Positions 1 to 9,936 of a stretch of 64,000 nucleotides of DNA are shown one piece after another (the stretch's first letter is position 1; each line of letters begins with the position of its first letter). A program made the translations under genes and the position numbers. The DNA comes from Aminobacter anthyllidis (lineage in GTDB: Bacteria; Pseudomonadota; Alphaproteobacteria; Rhizobiales; Rhizobiaceae), in contig NZ_JAFLWW010000005.1 of assembly GCF_018555685.1 (NCBI RefSeq), forward strand, positions 558,001-622,000. Direction: 5' to 3'. The notes beneath the pieces are model-generated. The model had not been told where the DNA came from, made no database searches, and saw only the letters and a program-made list of their open reading frames with translations.

Positions 1-3000
1 GGTCGGTGGCGGTGACGCGGATCGCATCATTGGCGCGGTCGCCGACTTCCTGGTTGGTTTCACCAGTTGCCCGGACATAGGTGCCGATGCCGCCGAACCA
101 CAACAGGTCGACTTGCGCGCGCAGGATGGCGTTCATGATCTCGGTCGGCGACGCCGTCGTCTTGGCGAGGCCGATCGCCGTCGCAGCCGCCTGGGGCAGC
201 GTCACCGACTTCTGGGCGCGCGAAACGATCACGCCACCTTCCGACAGCTTCGACTTGTCATAGTCCTGCCAACTCGAGCGTGGCAGGTCGAACATGCGCT
301 TGCGCTCGGCAAAGGACGCCGCCATGTCGGGCTCGGGATCGATGAAGATGTCGCGATGGTCGAAGGCGGCGATCAGCCGCGTCTGTTCCGACAACAGCAT
401 ACCGTTGCCGAACACGTCGCCCGACATGTCGCCGACGCCGACAACGCTGAACGGCGTCGTCTGGATGTCGCGGTTCATCTCGCGGAAGTGTCGCTTGACC
501 GCCTCCCAGGCGCCGCGCGCCGTGATGCCCATCTTCTTGTGGTCGTAGCCGGCCGAACCGCCAGAGGCGAAAGCATCGTCGAGCCAGAAGCCGTGCTTCT
601 CGCTGATCCCGTTGGCCGTATCGGAGAATGTCGCGGTGCCCTTGTCGGCGGCAACGACAAAGTACGGATCGTCGACGTCGCGGCGTACCACGCCTTTTGG
701 CGGCACGACCTTGTCGCCGTCGAGGTTGTCGGTGATCGACAGCAGGCTGGAGACGAAGTTGACATAGGCCGCCTTGCCGGCCTCGAACACCGCGTCGCGG
801 CTACCGCCAACCGGCAGGCGCTTGGGGAAGAAGCCGCCCTTGGCGCCGACGGGCACGATGACAGCGTTCTTGACCTGCTGCGCCTTGACCAGGCCGAGCA
901 CCTCGGTGCGGTAGTCCTGGGCACGGTCCGACCAGCGCAGGCCACCACGCGCCACCGCGCCGAAACGCAGATGCAGCCCCTCGACCTCGGAACCATATAC
1001 GAAGATCTCGCGCCACGGCCGCGGCTCGGGCAGGCCCTCAACATTGCGCGAGTCGAGCTTGATCGCCAGCGACTGGCCCCGCTCCTTCTTGCCTGAGACG
1101 AAGTGGTTGGTCCGCAGCGACGCCTCGATCAGGTTGACATAGCGCCTGATGATGGTGTCGTCGTCGATGTTCGGAACAGCCTCGAGCGCATCCTTGATCT
1201 TGGCCTTGAGGTGTTTGGCGGTGACCAGCCCGTCCTTTTCCTGTGCCGGATCAAGCCTGGCCAGGAAAAGCGCATGCAGGCCACGCGCGATGTCGGGATA
1301 GCGGTTCAGTGCTGCCGCGATGAAATCCTGGCTCTGCGGAATGCCAGCTTGCTGCAAATAGCGGCCATAGGCGCGCAGGATGACGATTTCGTTGGAACCG
1401 AGCCCGGCCGTCTGGGCCAGTGCATTATAGCCGTCATTGTCGGCGTCGCCGGTCCAGACCGACAGGAACACCTCTTCGAACAGCGCTCCGCCGTCGGCGA
1501 GATCGATCGGCTGGCCGTAGGCGTTCTCCAGTTCCATGTCGTGAATGAAGATCTGGCTTTCGCCCTTCTCGCCAATCTCGAAAGTGCGTTCGCTGATGAC
1601 GCGGAAGCCCATGTTCTCAAGCAGCGGTACGCGCCGCGACAGCGCCACCGGCGCACCATGATGATAAATCTTCAGCGAGGCCTGCGCCGGCGCCTGGCCG
1701 GTGTCGCGATAGCAGTCGATGACGATCGGATTGGCCGGGTTGATCGTGGCAATCCGCTGGGCATCCAGCAGCGCTGCTGCCGGCGAGAAGCTGTTGCGGT
1801 AGTCCTCGGGAAACTGGTTGGCGACCGCCACCAGTGCAGTCGACGTGCCGGCTTCGGCCGACGCCTCGCGTAACCCGTCTTCCCAGGTCGTGACAATGTC
1901 GCGGAGCGCCGCCTCGATCGCAGTCTGCTCGACCTTCGGCGTCTTGCCGCCGGAACGGCCGATGATGAAGTGCACGCGTGCCAGCCCGCCTTCCGGGAAC
2001 GCCGGGTAGTAAGCAGACAAGCGCCCTTCGAAGGCCTTCTTGAGATAGGCGCCGATCTTTTCGCGAACCACGGAATCGTAGCGGTCGCGCGGCACGAAGA
2101 TCAGCACCGAGACAAAGCGGTCGAACTGGTCGACGCGGACCAGCGCACGCACCCGCGGCCGTTCGACAAGGCCCAGGATCGCCTCGGCATGCTTGCGCAA
2201 AGTCGGCACTGCAATCTGGAACAGCTCGTCGCGCGGGTAGGATTCCAGCACGTTGATCAACGCCTTGCCGGAATGGTCGGCAGGGTCGAAGCCCGACTTG
2301 TGCACCACCGTCTCGGCCTTGGAGCGCAGATAGGGGATCTTCATCACCGAACGCGTGTAGGCGGTCGAGGTGAACAGGCCGACGATGCGCAGCTCGCCCG
2401 AGAGCTGGCCCTTGGCGTCATAGGCCTTGATGCCGATGTAATCGAGATAGGCGCGGCGGTGCACCACCGACTTGGCATTGGCCTTGGTGACGATCAGCGG
2501 GTCCGGGCCGTGCAGGAAGGCGCGGATTTCGGGCGTCGTCGATGTCGCGTCGATGGTGTCGCGGCGCAGCACCAGCACATCGGGATCAGCGAGGATGCCG
2601 AGGCCCGGCTTGTCCGCGCGCTCCAGCATGCCGCTCTTTTCGCCGCCCGAATATTTGAACTCGCGCATGCCGAGGAAGGTGAAATTGTCATCGCGCAGCC
2701 ATTCGAGGAAGGCGATCGCTTCGGTCACCGCATTCTTGTCGAGCGGGATCGGCGCATAGCGGAATTCTGAGATCGCCTGATCGAGCCGCGCCAGCATCGG
2801 CTTCCAGTCGGTCACGGCGGCGCGAACCTGCCCGAGCAGCTTCTTCAGCCGCTCGCGCAACGCTTCGGCGGCGTCCTTGCCGAGCGGCGGAATATGGACA
2901 TGGATGACGCTGACCTTGTCGGCTGCCTCTTCGCCTCTATGGGTGCCGCCGTCGCTCAGGATCTCGTCGACGCCGGTGCGGCCATGGCGCACCATGATGA

Positions 3001-3355
3001 CGGGATGGGTCACCAGAACCGGCTCGCCGGCCGCCTCGGTGATCTCGCCAAGCACCGAATCGAACAGGAACGGCATGTTGTCGTTGACGACGGTAACGAC
3101 CGTCACCGGCCGACCGTGGCGAACGACACCGGCATCGGTCTCGATGTCGATCACCGAGGAGCCCTTGCGATGCTTGAGCACCGCCTGCTCGGCCAGTTGC
3201 GCCGCGCGTTCCAGCATGCCTGGCTCGTAATCGGCCACATCCTCGGCCGGGGCCCGGGCAAGCAGCAATTCGAGCAGCTGGGGAGGTCTGTTGGAGGATT
3301 TGGAGGCGGATGCAGTCTTGGCGGATTTCGCCTTCGACTTCATTGGTGCGGCCAT
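1..3355 (-). CDS. NAD-specific glutamate dehydrogenase, large (~180 kDa) type, 3' end outside window
   Basis: Only the first ~1118 codons are inside the window; the gene runs off the left edge. The protein starts MAAPMKSKAKSAKTAS, a lysine-rich leader, and continues with the N-terminal regulatory region of the giant GDH family (usual length about 1,600 residues). These enzymes convert glutamate to 2-oxoglutarate and ammonia with NAD and work in amino-acid catabolism. The ATG at 3355 is chosen as the first in frame; a second ATG lies four codons on. The opposite strand carries several long open frames, but their arginine- and histidine-rich translations mark them as shadows of this high-GC gene. 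The catalytic C-terminal domain cannot be checked here. The family call is from overall resemblance and is fairly firm. Confidence 0.87.
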   Translation of the reverse strand, partial: MAAPMKSKAKSAKTASASKSSNRPPQLLELLLARAPAEDVADYEPGMLERAAQLAEQAVLKHRKGSSVIDIETDAGVVRHGRPVTVVTVVNDNMPFLFDSVLGEITEAAGEPVLVTHPVIMVRHGRTGVDEILSDGGTHRGEEAADKVSVIHVHIPPLGKDAAEALRERLKKLLGQVRAAVTDWKPMLARLDQAISEFRYAPIPLDKNAVTEAIAFLEWLRDDNFTFLGMREFKYSGGEKSGMLERADKPGLGILADPDVLVLRRDTIDATSTTPEIRAFLHGPDPLIVTKANAKSVVHRRAYLDYIGIKAYDAKGQLSGELRIVGLFTSTAYTRSVMKIPYLRSKAETVVHKSGFDPADHSGKALINVLESYPRDELFQIAVPTLRKHAEAILGLVERPRVRALVRVDQFDRFVSVLIFVPRDRYDSVVREKIGAYLKKAFEGRLSAYYPAFPEGGLARVHFIIGRSGGKTPKVEQTAIEAALRDIVTTWEDGLREASAEAGTSTALVAVANQFPEDYRNSFSPAAALLDAQRIATINPANPIVIDCYRDTGQAPAQASLKIYHHGAPVALSRRVPLLENMGFRVISERTFEIGEKGESQIFIHDMELENAYGQPIDLADGGALFEEVFLSVWTGDADNDGYNALAQTAGLGSNEIVILRAYGRYLQQAGIPQSQDFIAAALNRYPDIARGLHALFLARLDPAQEKDGLVTAKHLKAKIKDALEAVPNIDDDTIIRRYVNLIEASLRTNHFVSGKKERGQSLAIKLDSRNVEGLPEPRPWREIFVYGSEVEGLHLRFGAVARGGLRWSDRAQDYRTEVLGLVKAQQVKNAVIVPVGAKGGFFPKRLPVGGSRDAVFEAGKAAYVNFVSSLLSITDNLDGDKVVPPKGVVRRDVDDPYFVVAADKGTATFSDTANGISEKHGFWLDDAFASGGSAGYDHKKMGITARGAWEAVKRHFREMNRDIQTTPFSVVGVGDMSGDVFGNGMLLSEQTRLIAAFDHRDIFIDPEPDMAASFAERKRMFDLPRSSWQDYDKSKLSEGGVIVSRAQKSVTLPQAAATAIGLAKTTASPTEIMNAILRAQVDLLWFGGIGTYVRATGETNQEVGDRANDAIRVTATD

Positions 3356-3543
3356 GACGCTAGTATCTCCCGTCCCGTCACATGCTTTTACGACTATCGT
3401 AGCAGATGGCCTGCCTTTAGCGACAAAGGTTTGACGGAAGGTTGGGAAAAACGCCTAGGCAGCAGGCAGAAAATGCCCACGAAACAGGCTGACGCAGCGT
3501 CCACAAGGAACGCTGCGCACGCAGGCTGATAAAAATTTCGGCT

Positions 3544-4155
3544 TTACCTCGCGGCAATCGCCGCGGCAGCCCCCGCCATCGTCGTAGCGCTGACCCGATT
3601 CGCGATTCGCATCGCCCGCTTGCTCCGCAAAAGCTTGCGCGCCTGTGCTGCTGCAAACACCCAGCACAGGTCGATGGCGATCAGTACCGCTGCCATTGTC
3701 AGCGTCAGTTCGAGCCAGCCGACGATCGACACCGAAGCAAGGTCGATGATGGTCGGCAGCAGCGCGAGGTAGAACATCATGATCTTGGGATTGCCGAGCG
3801 TCACGGCCATGCCGGCGGCAAACAGCTTGAGCGGGGAGTCCTGGCTGGGCATCTCGCCTTCACGCGCCTCGACAGGTGCTGTCCACATCTTCCAGGCGAG
3901 GTAGACGAGGTAGGCGACACCGGCCCATTTCACGACGACGAAGGCCATGTGGAACGACTGCGCCACGAAGGCGAGGCCGAACACAGCCAGCGACAGCCAG
4001 ATTGCCTCACCGATCCACATCGCCGCCAGGAACGGCAACACGTCGCGAAAGCCCTTGGTGACGACCCGTGCCACAAGTGCGGCGATCGACGGCCCAGGCG
4101 AGCCGGCGGCGACAAGAAGAGCACCGGCAAAGATCAAAAGCGAAGTCGGTTCCAT
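3544..4155 (-). CDS. LysE/RhtB-family amino-acid exporter
   Basis: A 203-residue inner-membrane protein of the usual LysE/RhtB length. The N-terminus MEPTSLLIFAGALLVAAGSP runs into a PGPS motif near residue 21, as in the family. About six hydrophobic segments follow, and the GNPKIMMFYLALLP stretch in the middle is typical. The family exports amino acids or their derivatives; the substrate cannot be told. The ATG at 4155 is preferred because AGGGAAAG lies just upstream and it puts the first membrane segment at the N-terminus. The frame stays open upstream to 4317 but that extension is basic and unlike the family. It lies downstream of and parallel to nothing obvious, next to glutamate dehydrogenase. 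Confidence 0.88.
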   Translation of the reverse strand: MEPTSLLIFAGALLVAAGSPGPSIAALVARVVTKGFRDVLPFLAAMWIGEAIWLSLAVFGLAFVAQSFHMAFVVVKWAGVAYLVYLAWKMWTAPVEAREGEMPSQDSPLKLFAAGMAVTLGNPKIMMFYLALLPTIIDLASVSIVGWLELTLTMAAVLIAIDLCWVFAAAQARKLLRSKRAMRIANRVSATTMAGAAAAIAAR

Positions 4156-4361
4156 CGTCTTTCCCTGAATAGGTGATCGAAGAAACTTACGGCATGCCGC
4201 CAAACTTGCAACTGGCAGTCGAAATGGCGACCCTCTGCCTTCAACTTTGCGAGATCGGAGATAAACCGGCTTGCCCATGACAGGTCCCCGGCGAATGAAT
4301 AGCCCGCGCGCAGGCACGATGCCGGGTGGCCGGCATGTCGGTACGCCATGGAGGAGACGTC

Positions 4362-4676
4362 ATGGCCAAGTTTCTCTTCGTCTATCACGGCGGTGCGATG
4401 CCGCAGTCTGAAGAAGAAGGCGCAAAGGTGATGAAGGCCTGGATGGACTGGTTCGCTTCGCTCGGCGCAGCCGTCGTCGACGGAGGCAATCCGGTCGGCA
4501 AGTCGCAGACCGTTGCCGCCAACGGCGCCGTCACCAATGACGGCGGCGCCAATCCGGTCAGCGGCTATTCGGTATTTGATGCCAAAGACCCTGCCGACGC
4601 CGCCCGCATCGCCAAGGGCTGCCCGATCCTTGTCGCCGGCGGGTCCGTCGAGGTCGCCCCGATCATCGAGATGTGA
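4362..4676 (+). CDS. YCII-related domain protein
   Basis: A 104-residue soluble protein starting MAKFLFVYHGGAMPQSEEE, followed by a WMDWFASLG helix and ending GGSVEVAPIIEM. This is the pattern of YCII-like (DGPF/PhnB-adjacent) small alpha/beta-barrel proteins of about 100 residues. Some are linked to extracytoplasmic sigma factors, but none is seen here. The start at 4362 is supported by GAGGAG six bases upstream; the frame stays open back to 4326. It is a single-gene unit that ends at a hairpin shared with the convergent typA gene. Its biochemical role is unknown. Confidence 0.8.
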   Translation: MAKFLFVYHGGAMPQSEEEGAKVMKAWMDWFASLGAAVVDGGNPVGKSQTVAANGAVTNDGGANPVSGYSVFDAKDPADAARIAKGCPILVAGGSVEVAPIIEM

Positions 4677-4697
4677 GTTTGCCATCGCCTCAAACAA

Positions 4698-4728
4698 AAA
4701 AGGGCGCCTCCAGCGGAGACGCCCTTTT
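4698..4728. terminator. Bidirectional intrinsic terminator between YCII gene and typA
   Basis: AAAGGGCG and CGCCCTTT form the base of a hairpin with a CTCC/GGAG upper stem, flanked by A-runs on the left and T-runs on the right. Position between two convergent stop codons fits a terminator that serves both genes. Confidence 0.8.
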
Positions 4729-4745
4729 GATTCGTGCCGCGAAGC

Positions 4746-6575
4746 TTATGCAGCGCCAGCGGTCTTCGAGGATTTCTCGAAGCGCTTGCGCTCGTTCGGG
4801 TCGAGATAGAGCTTGCGCAGGCGGATGGTCTTCGGCGTCACCTCGACCAGCTCGTCGTCCTGGATCCAGGCCAGGGCGCGTTCCAGCGTCATGCGGATCG
4901 GCGGCGTCAGGCGCACTGCTTCATCCTTGCCGGCGGCGCGGATGTTGGTCAGCTTCTTGCCCTTCAGCACATTGACCTCAAGGTCGTTGTCACGGCTGTG
5001 GATGCCGATGATCATACCCTGATAGACCTTCACGCCGGCGTCGATGACCATCGGGCCGCGATCTTCGAGGTTCCACATGGCGAAAGCCACCGACTCGCCC
5101 TGCTCGTTGGAGATCAGAACACCGTTGGTGCGGCCGGGAAGCTCGCCCTTGTAGGCCTGATAGGAGTGGAACAGGCGGTTCATCACCGCCGTGCCGCGCG
5201 TATCGGTCAGAAGCTCGGACTGGTAACCGATCAGGCCGCGCGTCGGCGCATGGAACACCAGGCGCTGGCGGTTGCCGCCCGAAGGACGCAGCTCGACCAT
5301 CTCGGCCTTGCGCTCCGACATCTTCTGCACGACGACACCGGCATGCTCCTCGTCGACGTCGATGACGACCTCTTCGACCGGCTCCTGCAGTTCACCGTTC
5401 TCGTCCTTCTGCATGACGACGCGCGGACGCGACACGGCAAGCTCGAAGCCCTCGCGGCGCATCGTTTCGATCAGCACGGCCAGCTGAAGCTCGCCACGGC
5501 CGGAAACGTAGAACGAATCCTTGTCAGCCGATTCCTCGATCTTGAGGGCGACGTTGCCTTCGGCTTCCTTGAGCAGACGGTCGCGGATGACGCGGCTGGT
5601 GACCTTGTCGCCTTCGGTGCCGGCCAGCGGCGAGTCATTGACGATGAAGGACATGGTGACGGTCGGCGGGTCGATCGGCTGCGCATGCAGCGGCTCGGTG
5701 ACGGCCGGGTCGCAGAAGGTGTCGGCGACGGTGCCCTTGGAAAGGCCGGCAATGGCGACGATGTCACCTGCCTGCGCTTCTTCGATCGGCTGGCGCTCGA
5801 GACCGCGGAAGGCCAGGATCTTCGAAATGCGGCCGGTTTCGAGCAGCGTGCCGTCATGGTGCAGCACCTTGACGGGCATGTTGGACTTCAGCGTGCCGGA
5901 TTCGATGCGGCCGGTGATGATGCGGCCGAGGAACGGGTTTGCCTCGAGAATGGTGCCGATCATGCGGAACGGGCCGGGGTGAACGGTCGGCGCCGGAACA
6001 TGCTTGAGCACGAGGTCGAACAGCGGTGCGAGACCCTGGTCCTTCGGGCCTTCCGGATTCTCGGAGACCCAGCCATCGCGGCCCGAACCGTAGAGGATCG
6101 GGAAGTCGAGCTGTTCGTCGGTGGCGTCGAGCGCTGCGAACAGGTCGAACACCTCGTTGATGACTTCCTGGTGGCGGGCGTCGGGACGGTCGATCTTGTT
6201 GATGACGACGATCGGCTTCAGGCCGACCTTGAGCGCCTTGCCGACGACAAACTTGGTCTGCGGCATCGGGCCTTCGGCGGCGTCGACAAGAACGATCGCG
6301 CTGTCGACCATCGACAGGATACGCTCGACCTCGCCACCGAAATCGGCGTGGCCCGGGGTGTCGACGATATTGATGCGGGTTTCCTTCCAGTCGACCGAAG
6401 TCGCCTTGGCAAGGATGGTAATGCCGCGTTCCTTTTCGAGATCGTTCGAATCCATCGCGCGTTCTGCAACGCGCTGATTTTCACGGAACGAGCCGGATTG
6501 CTTGAGGAGCGCATCGACGAGCGTGGTCTTGCCATGGTCGACGTGCGCGATGATCGCGATATTGCGGAGGTTCAT
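4746..6575 (-). CDS. typA: Translational GTPase TypA/BipA
   Basis: A 609-residue ribosome-binding GTPase of the EF-G superfamily, the usual TypA length. It starts [19 protein letters not shown] (G1 loop), followed by DTPGHADF (G3) near residue 77 and NKIDRPDA (G4) near residue 131, then domain II, an EF-G-like domain III and a TypA-specific C-terminal domain. TypA associates with 70S ribosomes and helps ribosome assembly and growth under stress or cold. The ATG at 6575 is chosen because it gives the canonical N-terminus; an upstream in-frame extension to 6641 is poor in family residues. Large antisense open frames cover it and were rejected. Confidence 0.97.
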   Translation of the reverse strand: MNLRNIAIIAHVDHGKTTLVDALLKQSGSFRENQRVAERAMDSNDLEKERGITILAKATSVDWKETRINIVDTPGHADFGGEVERILSMVDSAIVLVDAAEGPMPQTKFVVGKALKVGLKPIVVINKIDRPDARHQEVINEVFDLFAALDATDEQLDFPILYGSGRDGWVSENPEGPKDQGLAPLFDLVLKHVPAPTVHPGPFRMIGTILEANPFLGRIITGRIESGTLKSNMPVKVLHHDGTLLETGRISKILAFRGLERQPIEEAQAGDIVAIAGLSKGTVADTFCDPAVTEPLHAQPIDPPTVTMSFIVNDSPLAGTEGDKVTSRVIRDRLLKEAEGNVALKIEESADKDSFYVSGRGELQLAVLIETMRREGFELAVSRPRVVMQKDENGELQEPVEEVVIDVDEEHAGVVVQKMSERKAEMVELRPSGGNRQRLVFHAPTRGLIGYQSELLTDTRGTAVMNRLFHSYQAYKGELPGRTNGVLISNEQGESVAFAMWNLEDRGPMVIDAGVKVYQGMIIGIHSRDNDLEVNVLKGKKLTNIRAAGKDEAVRLTPPIRMTLERALAWIQDDELVEVTPKTIRLRKLYLDPNERKRFEKSSKTAGAA

Positions 6576-6707
6576 ATATCTACTCGGGAGCGTTGCGGGC
6601 ACAGCCTGTCGACGCGCCGCGTTTCGTGTGGGCGGGCTCATACAGGTTTTTTCGCAAATGCGAAAGGGGGGCGGGCAAATCGGCTGATTTTCCGTATCCC
6701 GGCAACG

Positions 6708-7667
6708 CTACAAAACGTCACCCCAGTCGGCCCGGCGCGCCGTCTTGAACAGCTCGCCGTCGCGTTTGGTTAGCAGCTTTTCGTCAATCGAACCATTTTC
6801 CTGGCACAGCTTGAGATGAATCTTTCCCGATCCGCCGCGCGCAGGCGCCAGTACCCGCGCATGGAATGCTTCAGCCGGCATCCGCGACGCGGCCAGGAAG
6901 ATGTATTTTTCGTCTTCCCACGGCACCTCGCCGCGTTTGGTCAGCCGATGCAGCCGCGAACGCGCCACACGCCGCGAAAAATGGCACCAGTCGGGTTCGA
7001 CGATCGGACAGCTCCGGCTATGCGGACATGGCGCCGCTAGATACGCACCCAGTTCTATGAGCCGCGAACGCACCGCCATCATCCGCCGCCAACCAGCCGG
7101 CGTGCCTGGCTCGATAACCACCAGCAGGCCATTTGTGGCTGCCCACAACCGCTCGACAAGCGCCAGCCCCTCGGCCGGCGACAACTCGTCGAGCACATAG
7201 GCCAGCGTCACCAGGTCGGCCTTGTCGGCCTCGAAACTCTTGGCGGCATCAGCCGCGCGCCATTCGACATGCGCGACAGCAGAATGCGCCGACAGTTCCA
7301 CGCCAACCTTGCGGATAGACTGGCTGCCTTCGAGCATCGTCGCCGAGGCAATCGTCGGCCAGCAATCCGAAGCCGCCCAAAGCGCCGTGCCGGGACCGGC
7401 ACCGACGTCGAGCAGGCTTTTCGGCTCGAACTCCGGCATCAGCTCGGCGGCACTCTCCAGACTTGCCCGCACGGCGGCAAACGTCGCTGGCAGCCGCGTC
7501 GCCAGATAGGCGTTGGCGAACATCTCGTCGGACAGATGCAGCTTTCCGTCGCGCGTCTCGGCGCGATAGCGACTCGACAAGGTGTCGGCCGCACGCTGCA
7601 GCTCGGCGAGCTGCACACCCTCCAGCGCTCGATCGACCGCCGCCCGCAATGCTGCCGGTAGTTCCAT
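6708..7667 (-). CDS. Rsm22/METTL17-family small-ribosomal-subunit methyltransferase-like protein
   Basis: A 319-residue protein with a class I SAM-binding core: LLDVGAGPGTALWA near residue 86 is motif I, and a DLVTLAYVLDEL strand follows near residue 152. A cysteine cluster CPHSRSCPI...DWCHF lies near residues 213-230 and a further cysteine near residue 290 in KIHLKLCQENG. This matches the Rsm22 family, whose mitochondrial members (Rsm22, METTL17) bind the small ribosomal subunit and carry an iron-sulfur cluster. The start MELPAALRAAVDRAL at 7667 is the natural one. It lies upstream of typA on the same strand, 132 bases away, so both point to ribosome biology. Methyltransferase activity is unproven for this family. 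Confidence 0.85.
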   Translation of the reverse strand: MELPAALRAAVDRALEGVQLAELQRAADTLSSRYRAETRDGKLHLSDEMFANAYLATRLPATFAAVRASLESAAELMPEFEPKSLLDVGAGPGTALWAASDCWPTIASATMLEGSQSIRKVGVELSAHSAVAHVEWRAADAAKSFEADKADLVTLAYVLDELSPAEGLALVERLWAATNGLLVVIEPGTPAGWRRMMAVRSRLIELGAYLAAPCPHSRSCPIVEPDWCHFSRRVARSRLHRLTKRGEVPWEDEKYIFLAASRMPAEAFHARVLAPARGGSGKIHLKLCQENGSIDEKLLTKRDGELFKTARRADWGDVL

Positions 7668-7707
7668 TTTCTATGCGGCTCCTAGCCAATACCCTTGGTC
7701 GCGTTAG

Positions 7708-7852
7708 TACCCCCACCCCTACACCTCCCCACAAGGGGGAGGGGACGCGCGCCGTCGTTATCTCTGCCGTCCAGACGTCAAAGTCGAGCCCAGCCTGCGG
7801 TGCCGCCAAGTCCCCCTCCCCCTTGTGGGGGGGGGGATAGGGGTGGGGGTAG
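7708..7852. repeat. GC-rich palindromic interspersed repeat, about 145 bp
   Basis: The left arm (CCCCCACCCCTACACC then CCACAAGGGGGAGGGGAC) and the right arm (GTCCCCCTCCCCCTTGTGGG then ATAGGGGTGGGGGTA) are near-perfect inverted copies. They enclose about 60 bases. The element fills the space between the convergently placed ends around the M3 peptidase stop and the Rsm22 start. Such long palindromes are common as interspersed repeats in Mesorhizobium and relatives. It carries no gene. As RNA it would fold into a long stem and may act as a transcript boundary. Confidence 0.75.
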
Positions 7853-7881
7853 TTCGCAACAGAGCCTGCCAAGCCGGGAGG

Positions 7882-9936
7882 TCAGTTCAGCCCGCGCTTT
7901 TCCATCATCGCCTCCGGCGACGGCATCTTGCCGCGGAAGGCCTTGTAGAGCTCTTCCGGATCGGCCGATCCGCCGGCGGCATAGATGTGCTTGCGCAGCT
8001 TCTCGGCCATGCCGGGGTTGAACGCGTCGCCAGTCTCCTCGAAGGCGGCAAAGGCATCCGCGTCGAGCACCTCCGACCACATGTAGGAGTAGTAGCCGGC
8101 CGAATAGCCCTCGCCCGAAAACACGTGCAGGAAGTGCGGCGTGCGATGGCGCATGACGATTGCCTCGGGCATGCCGAGATCATCCAGCGTCTTGGCTTCG
8201 AACGCGACCGGGTCAGCAGGCGCGTCGGGACGCGCGTGATAGGCCATGTCGACAAGCGCCGACGAGGTGAACTCCACCGTCGCAAAACCGGCGCCAAAGG
8301 TCTTGGCCGCCAGCATCTTGTCGAGCAGTTCCTTCGGCATCGACTTGCCGGTCTTGTAGTGCAGCGCATGCTTTTCCAGCACCGCCGGCACCGTCAGCCA
8401 ATGCTCGTAAAGCTGCGACGGCAGTTCGACGAAGTCGCGGCTGACCGAGGTTCCCGCCACCGACGGCCAGGTGACGTCGGTCAGCATGCCGTGCAGGGCG
8501 TGGCCGAATTCGTGGAACAGCGTCTTTGCCTCGTCGAGCGACAGCAGCGCCGGCTCGCCTTCCGCCGGCTTGGCGAAGTTCATGATGTTGTAGATGACAG
8601 GCGTCGAGCCTTCGCCGAGCTTGTAGCCAGACTGCAGCGCGCTCATCCAGGCACCCGAGCGCTTCGATTGCCGCGCGAAATAGTCGGCGAGGAACAGCCC
8701 GCGCTTGCTGCCGTCGGCGTTGAACACCTCGAACACCCTGGCATCGGGATGCCAGGCAGGGATGCCGGACACTTCCTTGAAGGTGATGCCGAAGAGACGA
8801 GTCGCGACGTCGAAACAGGCATCGATGATCTTTTCGAGCTGGAGATAAGGCTTCAGCTCGGCTTCGTCGAAGGCGTATTTCTCGGCCCGCAGCTTCTCCT
8901 GGTAGAAACGCCAGTCCCAGGCGGCAAGCTTGTCGTTGCTGCCAGCGCTTGCTGCCAGCCGCTGCAGGTCCGCCTCGTCGGCAGCCGCCTTTTCGCGCGC
9001 CTTGTTCCACACCGGTTCGAGCAGCTCCATCACCGCCTTCGGCGTCTTGGCCATGGTGTCGTCGAGCTTCAGCGCCGCGTAGCTGCCATAGCCGAGCAGC
9101 CTTGCCTTTTCGGCGCGGAGGCTGAGCGTGTCGCGCACGACGTCGGCATTGTCGGTTTTGCCACCTGTTTCACCACGACCGGCAAAGGCCTTGAACGCCT
9201 TTTCGCGCAGGTCGCGGCGCTCGGAGAAGGTCGTGAAGGGCTCGTAGATCGAGCGAGAGAGCGTGACGGCGTATTTGCCCTTCTGGCCGCGCGTCTCGGC
9301 CGCCTGGGCCATCGCTCCGCGCACGAATTCCGGCAGGCCGGCGAGGTCAGCCTCGTCGAGGAACAGCACCCATTCCTTTTCGTCGGCAAGCACGTTCTGG
9401 CCGAACTTCGCGCCCAGCGAGGCAAGCTCCTCCTGGATCGCCGCAAGCCGTTTCTTGCCCTCGGGGTCGAGCTTGGCACCCGAACGGACGAAGCCTTTCC
9501 AGGTCTTTTCCAGCACCCTCAGCGTCTCGGGGTCGAGGCCGAGCGAAGAGCGGCGGGAGTAGAGGTCATTTATGCGTGCAAACAGCTTGTCGTTCATCGA
9601 GATCGCGGAGAAATGGCGGGCCATCTTCGGCGAAATCTCGCGCTCCATCGCCTGGATCGCATCGTTCGTGTGGGCGCCGGCACGACACCAGAAGATCGAC
9701 GATACGCGATCGAGCGGCTGGCCCGCCAGTTCCAGCGCCTCGAGCGTGTTGGCAACCGTCGCCTGCTCGGCATTGGCGGCAATCGCCTCGACCTCGGCGG
9801 CATGCGCGGCAAGCGCGGCATCGAACACCGGACCGAACTCGCTGTCTTCGATCTTGTCGAATTCCGGCAGGCCAAGCGGCCCGGCCCAGTGTGTCAGCGG
9901 ATGGCGCGCGAGATCGATGTTCTGGCTGGCGGACAT
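7882..9936 (-). CDS. M3-family zinc oligopeptidase (OpdA/Dcp type)
   Basis: A 684-residue cytoplasmic metallopeptidase, the usual length for oligopeptidase A or peptidyl-dipeptidase Dcp. The zinc-binding HEFGHALH motif lies near residue 468 in LFHEFGHALHGMLTDVTW, with the third ligand glutamate expected about 25 residues later in the RDFVELPSQLYEHW stretch, as in M3 enzymes. It degrades short peptides such as cleaved signal peptides. The ATG at 9936 (MSASQNIDLARHPLTHW) follows GAGGAAG; an in-frame extension upstream to 10026 would run towards the marR operator and is less likely. OpdA and Dcp cannot be told apart from the sequence alone. Confidence 0.92.
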   Translation of the reverse strand: MSASQNIDLARHPLTHWAGPLGLPEFDKIEDSEFGPVFDAALAAHAAEVEAIAANAEQATVANTLEALELAGQPLDRVSSIFWCRAGAHTNDAIQAMEREISPKMARHFSAISMNDKLFARINDLYSRRSSLGLDPETLRVLEKTWKGFVRSGAKLDPEGKKRLAAIQEELASLGAKFGQNVLADEKEWVLFLDEADLAGLPEFVRGAMAQAAETRGQKGKYAVTLSRSIYEPFTTFSERRDLREKAFKAFAGRGETGGKTDNADVVRDTLSLRAEKARLLGYGSYAALKLDDTMAKTPKAVMELLEPVWNKAREKAAADEADLQRLAASAGSNDKLAAWDWRFYQEKLRAEKYAFDEAELKPYLQLEKIIDACFDVATRLFGITFKEVSGIPAWHPDARVFEVFNADGSKRGLFLADYFARQSKRSGAWMSALQSGYKLGEGSTPVIYNIMNFAKPAEGEPALLSLDEAKTLFHEFGHALHGMLTDVTWPSVAGTSVSRDFVELPSQLYEHWLTVPAVLEKHALHYKTGKSMPKELLDKMLAAKTFGAGFATVEFTSSALVDMAYHARPDAPADPVAFEAKTLDDLGMPEAIVMRHRTPHFLHVFSGEGYSAGYYSYMWSEVLDADAFAAFEETGDAFNPGMAEKLRKHIYAAGGSADPEELYKAFRGKMPSPEAMMEKRGLN

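Noticed and set aside
113-3230. Several long open frames on the plus strand across the glutamate dehydrogenase gene
   Set aside because: Their translations are rich in Arg, His, Gly and Asp with no family motifs, as expected for the antisense of a high-GC gene; the minus-strand protein is continuous and recognisable.
4734-6773. A 679-codon plus-strand open frame opposite typA
   Set aside because: It is the antisense mirror of a clearly functional GTPase gene and has no ribosome site or domain.
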